A stretch of 64,000 bases of DNA from Odontocerum albicorne (taxonomy: Eukaryota > Arthropoda > Insecta > Trichoptera > Odontoceridae), in NCBI GenBank assembly GCA_949825065.1, contig OX463846.1:12086177-12150176 (forward strand). Direction: 5' to 3'. The notes under the pieces were generated by a model. It was not told the origin of the DNA, made no database searches, and saw only the letters and a list, made by a program, of their open reading frames with translations. A program made the position numbers and the translations under genes. Each line of letters opens with the position of its first letter. Position 1 is the first letter of the stretch. This document shows positions 10,701 to 21,663 of this stretch, one piece after another.

Positions 10701-13700
10701 CTAAAACATAATCCAAAATATCACACTTTATTTTTATTTTACACAATGACAATATCCTTTCAGATTCTTGAGTATAGAATAAAATCAATAAACTAAATCG
10801 TAAATTATAAAAGAAAAATAACAAATACAGTTTCAAAATTTTTATGAATCAGTAATTGTTTGAATGTCGGCCTTCGTAGCCTAATTGGTAAGACACCTGT
10901 CTTCTGATACAGTGGTTACAGGTTTCATTCCCCTTGGTGTCCAATTTTATTGAGTAAGAGTTCGTCCGGTTTTCACTTAAGGCCTCTACCATCTTTCTGG
11001 TGGGTAAGAAAAGATTGCCCTTGGAAATAAATATGCCCGGTTGTACTGTACACAACAAAAGTGTAATATAAATAATCAAAGAAAAAAACATAAAAAATTA
11101 TCACAAAAATATTAACAATTAGATATATATATTTTAATAAACATCAATAAAAGCAATATGTGTATTAAAAAGACCTTTTTTGCCAATGACTCATGATTAA
11201 GGTTGTAAAAAAATTATGAAAAGTTACAATTTAAAAATTAATATATGCTGCCTTTGGATACTTCTCTAAATTTTACAGTTTTCCCGTTACCGAAAATAGT
11301 AAATCATAAAATTCATGTCTGCTCACAAATTTATATCACTTAACTATCGAATAGATTTTTTACCCTGCATCCACTAAGCATTTCCAGCTTTATCACTATA
11401 CCATTTTATTAAAGAAGTGATAATATCAGAAAAATGTATTGTGAAGTAGGTACACATGCATCAATTAATTTAAAAAATAGCACAATCGAAGTGTTTCACT
11501 TTTTAGCTTTGTAAAATAAGAATAATAATAAAAAGACAATTTATATAGCGCTGTTTAGAGAGTAGACTTTCCTCGAGGGCGCTGTAACTTGGTATTCAAG
11601 CCCACTATTATACAGATTAAAAATATTACAAACTTTTTTTTTGTAAGAATATGAAGTTGGTGACTGCGGCCATTACATTAGGTACTTCCCTGTATCTGCA
11701 TGTTCAAAAAAATATTTGGTAAGAAAACCAAAGAAAACATACCAAGGGAAGAACACATTCAGCTTAAGTGTTCATAAACAATCTTTTGTGTATTTTGTGT
11801 CCATATACAATCATAAATTTTGATAAAACCTTCCAAAAAGGGTTGTCTTCAAATGCTTACTAAAGCTTCCGAGACGTCGGACCTTAAGTCCATTGTTGCT
11901 ACTATACTTTTCAGTCAGGTGTGTCACTACCGGAGGAGGAGTCCTTTTGGGCAGTTACTTCATCAATAAAGAAGATTTCAATCTTTTTAAGTCCTGAGTT
12001 ATTTTGTATTAAGGGAGACATATGTTATGGGGGACAAAATTAGTCCGTTGGATGGGGACTAATTTTGTCTCTCATAACAGCGCGAGTGGTGGTGGGATCG
12101 AACTGAAATGAACTGCTTCCTAAAGCTGCACACGCCACTCATATCTCTAACAAAAGAAGGGAGGTCAGCTGTTTGAAATAGACTTAAAAGCATATTTAAT
12201 ATAAGATATTTTAAGTAAATCATGATGTGATACTTCCAAAGGTCTCAGTTGTTGAGTAATGATTATATTGAAACTTACATTTTCTTCTGTTTCAAGACTC
12301 GCAGTGCCTTCTGTTTAACAGAATTTTTCGCTGGTCCTTCTCTCATTTTAGCCATTTGATCTTTATACTTTCTCAATTCGGCATCAAGTTTTTGAATTTT
12401 CTTTTCTATGTTATCAGCACGGCTGTCAACCTGTTAGTTAAACATAAAAACAAATTTAAAAAACACCATAAAATGTGATCTCCTTCTTCATAGTTGCTCA
12501 ATGCTGAGTTTCATGGTTCTTGCTGTCATGAACTCAGCGCTCTCCCTCCCGATCCTGGGCCATGTTAAATGCAGCACTTAAAGAAAATTATATTAACTCC
12601 TTTATTTGATCTATCCATCTCATAGGACACATTCCTCTTGTTTGCCTTCCCTCAACTGTTCCCATAATCAACAGGTTTTCCAGACTTTCATCATTCTTTC
12701 TAGCAACACGTCCAAAGTTCGTTGTGATTATTTGTCTACATGTTGTCGAAAGTCTTTCGGTAGTCTCCAATTCTTGGATGATAGACGTTGGTGCACCTTG
12801 CGATCCATGGGATACGGAGAACTCGTCTTCAACACTGCATATTGAGGGCATCTTTCATGTTTGTTTGTTTCCTTCTCACTGTCCATATCTTCACTCTATA
12901 CAGTGCTATGGAAAATACTAGAGACTCAATCAAACAGATTTTGGTTCTTCTCAGTATAGACCGGTTAGTCTATATTTTTGTCAGGCTTATCATAGCTGCT
13001 TTTGCCATTAAAATGTGATATGCGATGGAAGTGAACATCAAACACGATTGATTAAATTAACCCTACAATTACTCTCAATACTCAGCACATTTATTATATA
13101 GCTATTTTAGCAGTTAAGCTCAAATGTATGATAAACAGTGAAATTTGTTGTCCTGTAATTTATTTAATACATAACTTGAACCTAAATTTTAATGAATTGT
13201 TACAGCTTTAGTGATCTAACTAAATTGGAATAAATTGAATTTCACGGTCCCTATTTGACTTGACGGATCTTAAATAAATAAAAAATGCTCTCAAAGTTCA
13301 AATCCAAAAATATTATGTTATTTTAAGGTAAAATATCTCTCCCAGCTCTTACCAAATAATGGACAACAACTCTTTCCGAGTGTGTATCATAAATGGTAGT
13401 GATTTGATTTACACCATACATTTGAGCTTAACTGGTAACATAGTGCTATGAAAAAATACATTTAGAACTGAAGACTTCATTTTTTAGCCAGTATAATTGT
13501 GAGGATAGTGATTGAGCCAGAACTCTTCAAATACAACCTGCAAGGTCATTTATTGGATATTGTTTTTTTTTTGGGTCGAATAGTGCATCACTTTATGAAA
13601 ATTCAGTATCATTCATGCGATGAATTAAGTCCAATTAAATTTAATTGTGAATTATTTTTTTAAAGAAGTTTCAAAAATCATGATTGAAACATATCTACAC

Positions 13701-13799
13701 ATTTATTTCACAACAAAAAATAGTACGTACCCCTGCGATGCAATCATTGATGCTTGGGAGAGGCTCCTTTGGTTTAGCTTTTCCGAAAATTCTATTCAT
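7546..13799 (-). CDS. CHMP5: Charged multivesicular body protein 5 (CHMP5/Vps60), five exons, 225 aa
   Basis: CHMP5 is an ESCRT-III family subunit that acts on endosomes in multivesicular body formation. In known systems it recruits LIP5/VTA1, the cofactor of the VPS4 ATPase. Exons on the minus strand are 13799-13731, 12430-12279, 10700-10535, 9824-9701 and 7712-7546. All introns are GT-AG, phases join correctly, and the total is 678 nt including TAA. The protein begins [11 protein letters not shown] (basic N-terminus). The basic alpha1-alpha2 hairpin carries KMREGPAK (51-58) and SFNMEQANY (86-94). The C-terminal half is acidic ([17 protein letters not shown], 157-173), and the tail has [17 protein letters not shown] (203-219), a signature of this subunit. 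Human CHMP5 is 219 aa, so the length fits. The last residues SASKIQ extend slightly past the usual end. No stops or frameshifts were seen. Identity is firm; the UTRs are not delimited. Confidence 0.97.
8535..9493 (-). mobile_element. Internally deleted mariner (copy A) in CHMP5 intron 4
   Basis: The ends are inverted repeats of about 30 bp (CGAGGCATATCCAGAAAGTA... at 8535; complement of ...TCCAGAAAGTAAGTGTACTG at 9451-9485). TA lies at 8533-8534 and 9494-9495. The last few bases of the right end have two substitutions. It is 959 bp against roughly 1.3 kb for an intact mariner. It sits in the same orientation as CHMP5. It is the same family as 59111-60053, with very similar sequence and different deletions. 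The subfamily is not assigned; it is not the Mos1-like type at 1383. Confidence 0.9.
8634..9325 (-). pseudogene. Mariner transposase pseudogene, copy A
   Basis: The N-terminus (from ATG at 9325-9323, [20 protein letters not shown]...) keeps the first helix-turn-helix to about residue 56 (CRKFKNG). A deletion then removes the second DNA-binding motif, the linker and the first catalytic Asp. The reading frame changes at the junction near 9155. The distal part (9095-8634 and a little upstream) keeps the second Asp in LLHDNARPH and the third in SPDLAPLD, 34 residues apart (DD34D), then runs to the natural C-terminus NGDYVEK. It cannot make functional transposase, but could produce two separate fragments if expressed. 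Confidence 0.9.
9701..9824 (-). CDS. CHMP5: CHMP5 exon 4 (residues 130-171)
   Basis: The acceptor TTTACAG is followed by GATGTCAATG at 9824; the donor GTAATT starts at 9700. It is 124 nt and ends with the first base of the Gly171 codon. It encodes the acidic helices ([20 protein letters not shown]) expected to contact LIP5/VTA1. Confidence 0.95.
10010..10425 (+). repeat. LINE-A 3' end in CHMP5 intron 3
   Basis: This is a 5'-truncated copy of a non-LTR retrotransposon, antisense to CHMP5. It shares with 43260-43755 the post-RT coding relic (GRGRPRK-like tract) and the 3' terminus 'cacgataggaaagtttggtgctct...ctct' followed by 'aggaaaat..agtgatgg'. The reading frame is broken. Open frames on the opposite strand here are shadows. 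Confidence 0.8.
10535..10700 (-). CDS. CHMP5: CHMP5 exon 3 (residues 74-129)
   Basis: The acceptor TTTTAG is followed by GTATGAACAG at 10700; the donor GTTTGT starts at 10534. It is 166 nt and encodes the alpha2 region with SFNMEQANY and the [12 protein letters not shown] segment. Confidence 0.95.
10864..11050 (+). repeat. tRNA-derived SINE in CHMP5 intron 2
   Basis: The A-box-like TAGCCTAATTGG is at 10877-10888 and the B-box-like GGTTTCATTCC at 10921-10931, spaced as in a tRNA. The tRNA-unrelated body follows, with 'ttttcacttaaggcc' (10971-10985) and the tail 'gattgcccttggaaataaat'. It is related to 47347-47680, 49610-49790 and 52786-52975. It retains the TTAA that is occupied by a MITE in the copy at 182-560. 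Confidence 0.8.
11515..11765 (-). repeat. SINE-2/repeat-Y copy, minus strand, in CHMP5 intron 2
   Basis: On the minus strand it reads 'cttcccttggtatgttttct', 'cttaccaaa', 'catgcagatacagggaagt', then 'ctaaacagcgctata' and an (ATT)n tail. The same order of blocks occurs at 40590-40880 (+), and part of it at 58955-59060 (+) and 63850-64000 (-). It is a dispersed family with an ATT-repeat 3' end. Confidence 0.7.
12023..12079. repeat. 57-nt near-perfect hairpin in CHMP5 intron 2
   Basis: Arms of 24 nt (TGTTATGGGGGACAAAATTA..., 12023-12046, and its complement at 12056-12079) differ at two positions and enclose a 9-nt loop. Either strand could fold. The origin is unknown: a short inverted duplication, a remnant of an inverted-repeat element, or a small-RNA precursor. 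Confidence 0.75.
12279..12430 (-). CDS. CHMP5: CHMP5 exon 2 (residues 24-73 and part of 74)
   Basis: The acceptor ...CTAACAG precedes GTTGACAGCC at 12430. The donor is GTAAGT at 12278. It is 152 nt and leaves AT of the Met74 codon, completed by the G opening exon 3. It encodes the basic alpha1 helix and the KMREGPAK turn. Confidence 0.95.
12470..12860 (-). repeat. LINE-B C-terminal fragment in CHMP5 intron 1
   Basis: On the minus strand it encodes a non-LTR retrotransposon tail: [15 protein letters not shown], then VEGRQTRG and [11 protein letters not shown], followed by a stop and a 3' region ending near 'ctcagcattgagcaactatgaagaagga'. The same tail occurs on the plus strand at 61529-61795. 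No RT domain is attached, so it is 5'-truncated. Confidence 0.7.
13731..13799 (-). CDS. CHMP5: CHMP5 exon 1 (residues 1-23)
   Basis: ATG is at 13799-13797. The exon encodes [20 protein letters not shown] and three further residues, and ends in phase 0 before the donor GTACGT (13730-13725). It is 69 nt. The start is supported by the family's invariant MNR-FGKAKPK opening. Confidence 0.95.
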
Positions 13800-15250
13800 T
13801 TTCTTGATTTTACAACGTTACTGCTTTCCAATATACTGTCGTAGAGATAAACAAGCTATTTTTGGGACAAATAATTGATTCGCGGACGAAATGATTCACA
13901 ACAATCAGAAAACGTCTTTATGACATATGAATTTAGTATTGCCATGAAAAAAATTGCCACAATTAAATATAACATAATATGCACAATATTATTATAACGA
14001 CCATTCATTTTTATTTGTTATTATAGGCCCTTAGACATGATATCATTTTGTATTCGATTTGAATTTTTATAAAATATTTTGTACAATTATAAAAACAGCT
14101 CATAAATAAATCTGAATGATCCGAAAAATATTCATTCCTACACATTTGCGGAAATATTACTCTAATGAAAAATAATTGCTCAGTACATTAATTAATATTT
14201 ATAAAATCTGCTCAACCCTCACGAGTATAAAAAGTTATATTATTTTCGTATTTCTGCAGATGAAAAAAGATATGTTTAGTAGACTAATATTTGAAAAACG
14301 GAACGAGAAAATAATTATTTACCTTCAAAAGTCAAGAAACGTAAAAATTGTTATTGGAATTTGTTTCAAGTGAGATTTATTGAATATGTTTAATTCTCAG
14401 CATATAATCTTATCTCGCTACAATGATGCTTTATTTCGTACAATTTATATTTATCAGTTTCAATGATTAACAAAAAAAGTGAGATATTATATTGGATAGA
14501 AAAAATGCTCATTCTAGAAACATGCTAATAATACGTGCGATTTTAGGTTTTTAATATTGTAATCATTATTATTTACCGTAATTATGTTGAAGCAGAAGAT
14601 ATTCTTAAATAAATTTTCATATTTTGTTTATTTTGGACCACTCCTAAGGGTTGTTTCCTCTATGAGAAAACATATGCGTCACATCCATGTTATTTTTATT
14701 AATTATTGCTTTTTTCCATCAAAAAATATATTTTGATACAAAAAATTATTAAATTAAGCTTTATGAGAAATTTCATTTCAAGCAATGAAAAATTACAATT
14801 CATGTTTTACATTAGAATAAGTAATCATAACATTATAAACATTATTTTTTGTGAAAAATTTTGCGTACTAATCAGTATCATCAGGTGGGTCAAAAATACG
14901 TTGGAGTTTTCAGATAAAATATTTATAAGTTGTTGGAAAGAATTTATTTTAGCAATACATTAGTATTGCACAGCATTAAAACTAATCATTTCACAAAAAA
15001 TGGCATTACCTTGCTCTATTTCTACTAGTTTATATGTATTTAAATTCACTTAATATGTTTTAATACAAAAAAACTAATTGTAAATTTAATTTTTTTTTTC
15101 AAACATAAAAAGTTTACCATAAAATGTAGTAAAACACTCCTATAAGATTTCAGAAATTACTAATTTTAATTTAAATAGTAATTTACTTATTTTGTTTAAG
15201 ATATCTCTTCATATTTTAAAATATTTGACCTCAATGAATTAGTATTTATA
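13800..15250. other. CHMP5 upstream region, then AT-rich intergenic DNA
   Basis: The promoter and 5' UTR of CHMP5 should lie just above 13799 on the minus strand, but no clear TATA box or initiator could be singled out. Beyond about 13900 the sequence is AT-rich with no recognised gene or repeat. Confidence 0.4.
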
Positions 15251-15251
15251 T

Positions 15252-15719
15252 ATGTTTTGGTACTTGGTTCAAGGAATAAAGGTGTGTGAAAGGATTTACT
15301 TACAAAACAGGATGAAAGAGTTCTTGATACCTCTAAAAAAATATCTCCGCAGAATAATTGGTTTAATTTATAACAAAGGCATTTGTAGACTGAGGTATAA
15401 CAATGAGCTCTACACCCTGAATAGTGAAGCTAACGTAGCAAAAGTTATAAAAATGACTAGGCTGAGCTGACTTGGACACTTATACCATATGCAAAATACT
15501 GACTCTGCAAGTAAGGCTTTGTTCAGCGATGCAATATGGTGTAGGAGAGCGGGGAGACCAAATCTGAAATTGTTTGATGGTGTAACAGAGAACTGCCGCA
15601 TGTTGGGTATAACCAACCGGATGAGGGATGCTGTTCAGACAGATAGGTGACAGAACCCTGCAGGCAACCAAGACTCATCCTGGGCTATAGGACTGATTAT
15701 GTTGATGATGATGATAGAT
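15252..15719 (+). repeat. LINE-D C-terminal fragment with GAT-repeat tail
   Basis: The plus strand encodes the post-RT tail of a non-LTR element: LRRIIGLIYNKGICRLRYNN, then KMTRLS (in-frame stop) LGHLYHMQN, then RRAGRPNLKLFDGV. It ends in GATGATGATGATAG, a typical simple-repeat 3' end. There is one stop (15468-15470), so it is a pseudogene fragment. Confidence 0.75.
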
Positions 15720-16011
15720 ATTCAAACAATGGATTGGTGTAAACTCTTGTCCATATCAGAGCACTTTGGATACAACCAACAATCTCACTTACTGGGTAAG
15801 AAGATGAAGTGAAGAAATGAAAACAGGAATTAAATATTGTAATATATTTATTTACATGTTTAATTCTTACAAACATTCATAATCGATCTAATAAACATTA
15901 TTTAGAATGTAACCGACAACAATAACAATTTTATAAATAGACAAATATTCCTATTAACTTAAAAATAACTTTTAACAAAATATTATTTTGCCAGTATCAT
16001 ATTTCCCAATA

Positions 16012-16440
16012 CAGTAGTCCCTCCTTGTCCATGATTTTGTTATCTTAAGTTACCCACAGTTCAAAAATATTAAACGGAAAATTCCAACGTACTGTCAAAA
16101 TAGTATCTTAACGTTACGTAACAATGCCTACGACATTCATCTCACTTCATATAATAAACCATCTTAAGAAAAAAGAAATGAGTACAGTACAATAAGATAT
16201 TTTGAGGAAGAGAAAGAGAGATCATGTATATATAGCTTTATTACAGTATATCGTTATAGGTGTTATATTTCATTATTTTTTGTTGTTAATCTCTAACTAT
16301 GTCTAATTTATAAATCAAACTTTATCATAGGTATGTATATATGTATAAGAAAAAACAACATATAGGGTTCGGTACATTCTGCAGCTTGAGACATCTACTA
16401 AGTGTCTTAGAACGTATCTTTGGATGAAGGTGGAGTACTG
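16012..16440. mobile_element. Pogo-like (Tc1/mariner superfamily) MITE, copy 1
   Basis: The ends are CAGTAGTCCCTCCTTGTCC at 16012 and the complement of CAGTACTCCACCTTCATCC ending at 16440, with TA on each side (16010-16011, 16441-16442). It is 429 bp, without transposase. CAGTAGTCC...CGCGG-type ends are characteristic of pogo/Tigger-like elements. It is homologous over its length to 29870-30284. Confidence 0.75.
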
Positions 16441-16442
16441 TA

Positions 16443-19400
16443 TTCTTATTTCCACATTAACATTTCATTGATACACACTGGTTTATGCAAACCAACTGTT
16501 CAAATTTAATAATGGTTTGCGAAAATAGTTATTCAAATATAAACATCAAACTAAAACTTTGTATTGCCAACCAATAAACCTCCCATCTTCCAGAATTTAT
16601 TGGCTAGCATTACTGCCTGACACATTTGTCCAGGTATCTTAATTTTTTTTAATACTTCAACAATCCGTGTAAACCGTCTTCATTCTCTCAGGAACAAAGG
16701 GATGAAAAAAAACACTTCCATCCTGGTTAGTCAACTGCCCAACATTTAAGCTACGACTATGAGTCTCCTTAACATTATGTGGTTGGATTTGTTTGAAATA
16801 TTGCAACATTTGGCTAGATTTCAAAATGAATTATTGATATACATAGCCTAACCACCTCCAGCGCTTCACACGTTTTGTGGTAATTATAGGCTACTGCTGC
16901 ATCCGAAGACATTAACAATATAAAATCTATTGTATAATAAAGAAATAGTTGGTAGACAAAAGATTGGATAAGTTGCAAAATATGGTCACATTAAATTATT
17001 ATATATTAGATCATCATTTCAGTATAAAATATTATCAGCTCTGCAGTGTTTTATTTATTTATTTTTATTATGCCTCTAATTAAAAAAGCCTGTAATACAC
17101 AAGACTATATTCCTCTCAATTTATTATGAATTTTAACAATCATATTATACTCTAGAAAAGCCACCAGATAAAATAACAAGACATTGTTAGTTTGTATCAC
17201 GAGAAATAAAAATTTGAAAGCATGTGCACATACACTGCACAAATATTCATATAAAAATGTTTATGTACTGCTATAATCCTATCAAATCATACAAACACTT
17301 CTGTAGCAAAAAGCAATCTATGTTTGTTTGTCCACTGAGTGAGTTTGAACAGTTTTGTGTTTATATTTATTTTCATTCATTTCAGTTAATGAATTCATTC
17401 AAATAATTCACATATTTCAGTTTATTAGCTCATTCAAATATCTTTCGTGAAATTTAAATTCGTTTAGATAGATTCATTTGAAAAGAAATATGAGATATAA
17501 AGAAATATGTTGTCTAAATTGTTTCATTATATGTATAAAAAGAATTCATATATCAAATTGAATGTGATTTCAAAACATATTATACATGTATTGAAACATT
17601 TTTGTTCTTACCGATATATTTCACATTTTAATCAAGATATTTATTATATTTTATTGAAATAATCACATATTTATTTTTACAAAGACAATTGTTAATATTT
17701 GCCATCTCACTGGGCTCAAATCCTTAGACAATAATACGTAAAGCGTATGTGAATATTTCGTATGATTAAGAAGATAAATACATTTTTATCATCTCGCATA
17801 ATATTCTGGCAAAATATCGCATTTTCCTCAAGCTCCTGACTTTTTAATTACTAGTTTGTGTATAAGATTATTTTATAAAGATATTATGTATTTATAAAAA
17901 TAATTTAATGAGGATTATTTTTTTAAATATTGACACAAATATTTATTAATCGACGACATATTATTGTTATTTCCTCAATTGAATCTTACTTTAATATAGT
18001 TGAAATGTAAGTTTATTCTAAACTCATGGTGCATTATAGAATAATCCAATTATTTATTCACAATTTTGGTCAAGACAAGTGAGAATTTTAGAATGTTCTT
18101 GAAAACAGGCCTTGAAAATTTTGCATCAAAATTGCATAGTTTCAAATGCCTATATCTAAAGAGTGAGTGCTTTTTATCAATATCTTAAAAATTTTGAAAA
18201 ATTACAAAATGTGTATAGGAAAGATCTAAGAAACCTTTGATATTATTCCAATATCTGAAATATTATGTTATTTTTTTTCTTTAAAGACAATTATGATTTA
18301 TTTACAATTATTTAACAACTTATTTTAATATTTAGAAACAAAATATTCACATTTACAAATCACATCCTACCACTTCTCTGGGAAATGGCACAAATTCTAA
18401 ACATTGGAATTTTATTATTACAATGTGCGTTCTCAATTTAATACAAAATAGCAAATTGGTTTAATTTAATTATTATTCTCATTTTACAATATGAAAATTG
18501 TTTAAAGAAATTTTAGATACATTTAATTGAAATTTTCAATTACTGAAACCATTTTTTATGGCATTAGAGAAATAACATTAAAAAAAGTATGTTAAAAATA
18601 AAGTGACTAATAATTAGCATTTTTTTCTAAGTATAAAATTTGTTAAATTCAAGAGGAATAATAATTTCTTTTTGTGTTCTTTGTTGTTTGTTAACTAAAT
18701 ATTTGAAGTAAATAAAATTTCTATAAATAGATTTATTTTTACTGAATTGTTATGTGTGAATTCTCCCTTATTATTTTATAAAATAAATCATATGAGTATT
18801 AGATTTTGTTAATTTATTTTATTATATTAAAGTGACATTTTGAAACAAACAAAATTAAGATATATTACATATGATTTATAGTTTTAATTCTCCTTAAATA
18901 GTTAGTATAAAAATGAACAATTAATATGGGAAAATATTTTAAACAGTTTCTGTTCAAAAGATGTCAATAAAAATAATTTTGAAATCTTACTACTAAAACA
19001 TGGCAGTGAAAAAGTTTAGTTTGGTGGGATATATAAAATTTATAAAGTGCTTGAATAAAATATTAATTTTATGCCATATAAAACAAATACTGAAAAAAAT
19101 CAAAGCAAAATTAATTTATCCTACTGTTATTCGTCAATACAATTTGTATATATTTATTATTTTAATTAAAATTATTTTTCATTCAATATTAGAATTAAAA
19201 TGTTTATAGTTAGAAAAAAATCTAAACTCATATATTTTATTGTAATATCGTTTGTATTTAATTTTAAGATTTGTAATTTGAAAGCAATGGAAGATTAAAT
19301 TGAGAAGATTATCTATGTAAAACATTTGTTAAATTATAATACAGATTTTAGTTCCTGTTTAAATTTTCGTTTTTAACTCATAGCAACTAACATAATACAT

Positions 19401-20245
19401 GAAATTTAAAAATTCAATTAAGTTTAACTCTGAAAACTTCGAAAATCCAAAATTATTATTTCTCAATAGTGATTTGGATAAATTTTTAGTGTACATATAT
19501 TTAAAAAAGCTTGCGATCTGAACTGTTTTTTTTATTCATTCAAAAAAAATAATAAATCATATGTTTACTATCATATCTTGAATTTAGTTACATATGTTGA
19601 AAGAATTCACATTTCAAACAGGGAGTATATTTAGTATCTTATCAAAATGATTCTAATATTGTTTTATTTACCAAATAGTATGCATATAACGAAAGATAAC
19701 CAACATGAGTGTACATTCACCTCTAGTGCTCATTATACGCAATAGTTATTCTATAATTCTCTTATGTGAAATATGTCATAGTAATGTCCATTTACCCATT
19801 TTCATACAAACAGTGATAGCTCCAGAGCAGGTCTCCAATAAGATATACTTGAAGTGTTTATGATAAAACAGATTTAATAGAATATATGACATCAAACTAG
19901 TATAAATCTTTAAATAGATTTTAAGTACACAAATTTATGGGTATTTTTTTTTACAAAGAATAACTAGAAATAAAAAAAAAAGCATTTTATTTTCAAATAT
20001 GTCACATTCTTTTCATACATAAAAAAATATGTATTAGTGTTGTGAAAATGCTGTTTTTGTGAAAATTATGAAATTGTATTTTCGTAAATATTGAAACCAT
20101 ATAAAAATTATTAACTCACATATTAAAAAAACTTTTACTCAAATTTTATTATTAAGTTTTTTCATCATTTTCAAAGTATTGGTTTGCAGATTCAGGATAG
20201 ATTAAAATAGCTGGACAGTTCAATGGGCATAAGAAAAAGTATTAA
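16443..20245. other. Long AT-rich intergenic stretch
   Basis: About 3.8 kb of very AT-rich DNA. Short open frames (for example 19000-19209) are lysine/isoleucine/leucine-rich by composition and show no domain. No repeat boundaries were recognised. Confidence 0.45.
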
Positions 20246-20249
20246 GTAT

Positions 20250-21010
20250 TGGGTGGTCTGGAAAGTAATTTTATATTTTTACGTCAAATTCAAATGCATT
20301 TTTTTTTAAATTTAGATGTAATTTAGTTTGGTATTGTATGCACCGTTTTGTTCCACTGCCTTACGCCATATTTTAGGCCGCTTTTAAATTCCATCTTCCC
20401 AGAAATTCGCATCTTTCTGGGCAGAGAAATGCTCTTGATCATTTTTACAGGCCTCCAATGAAGTGGATTCCCTTAAAAAGAATTCTGTAAGGACAACAAT
20501 AGTTGTATATCGGAGGGTGCTAGGTCCGGTGAATTGGCAGATGGGATATGACATCCCAACTTAGCTTTACCATTTTAGGCCAATACGCAAAAAAACGTGA
20601 GGTCTGGTTTTCTCCTGGTGAAAGATGACACCCTTTCTATTGGTTAATTCTGGACACTTCAGGTTGATTACTGCTTTCAACTGGTCCAACTGCGAACAGT
20701 ATTTCTCGCAATTGATCATCTGGTTGTGTAGAAGCAGCTTATGATGATGGTTCCCTTCCAATCCCACCAGATACATGTCCTTTTTCTTATGAACCTTTAA
20801 CCATGTTGTACCCAATAATAGTAGCGATTCATGCAATCAAGGTTCATCAAATGTTGTTCATCAATATCCTATGTTGTAGAATGTTGGTTGTTCTCGAGCA
20901 AAGCTTTGATTTGACCATCATTTCAAAGTGGACACTATTATCGAGTGTCATATTATCATTACAGAATATTTAAATCACATTTGACACTCATGATAGCTTA
21001 CTGCATCGCC
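20250..21010 (-). mobile_element. Decayed mariner, irritans-like subfamily
   Basis: Minus-strand relic. A possible end is near 20250-20280 (GGGTGGTCTGGAAAGTAATT). The upstream side includes a stretch 'acatttgacactcatgatagct' shared with the relic at 54590-54760. It is heavily mutated, with no target duplication identified. Confidence 0.7.
20330..20900 (-). pseudogene. Irritans-type mariner transposase relic
   Basis: Fragments are recognisable in several frames on the minus strand: WWDWKGTII, then YCSQLDQLKAVINLKCPELT with NRKGVIFHQ (the following Asp is replaced by Glu in QEK), then NSPDLAPSD, SLQNSF and a degraded C-terminus. Order and spacing are those of the catalytic half of irritans-subfamily mariners. 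Several frameshifts and stops make it non-functional. Confidence 0.8.
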
Positions 21011-21585
21011 ATACAAATGCCAACACGGTCCTAAACCAAAGATTAACTGTACTATAAAAACTTATATAATTGTACTATAAAAACTTAGTTGATTTAAGGC
21101 TCCAAACAGATTAAAGTATAAATTGATCAATCTCCCTTCTTAAGAATCAGTTTTAAATTTGTTGATGATACATATAAATATTAAGTTATTTTTTGAAGAA
21201 TAGTTCTAATACTAAACAACAATCTCTCACTATAACAATTTATTATTATATGATTTAAAATAACTTAAATCTACATAACAAAAAACACAGTCATTATAAT
21301 GTATATTTATGAGCTCTAAATTCTCGCTTCAATTTCACATTCTCTTAATCTTAAAATTTCAGCATAGATCTATCTATAACATATTAATATGAAGGATGAT
21401 GTAGGAAAAAAATAACAATATTAATGAAAAAATGTTATAAAAACCTTTTGATTGATTTTTTAATTTAGTTCTAAAAAATAGTGTTGTAATAAATTGTTAT
21501 TTTTAACGTATAATAAAATATAATTATTATCAAATAAATATCATTAGTGTAGTACCTGTTTTAAGACTTTCGCGGCTCTTTGTAT

Positions 21586-21663
21586 CAGTTGTATCAGGTG
21601 TTTCGGAGTGTTGTGCCGTGTGTTGGCTTAAGCCACAATACTCCAAAACACCTTATACAACTG
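21586..21663. repeat. 78-nt hairpin with 30-bp stem
   Basis: CAGTTGTATCAGGTGTTTCG... (21586-21615) pairs with 21634-21663 over 30 positions with two mismatches and one G-U pair, leaving an 18-nt loop. The geometry resembles a microRNA precursor. It could equally be a small inverted-repeat element. No flanking target duplication was noticed. Confidence 0.7.

Noticed and set aside
15410..15671. Two overlapping minus-strand frames
   Set aside because: Antisense of the LINE-D coding tail.
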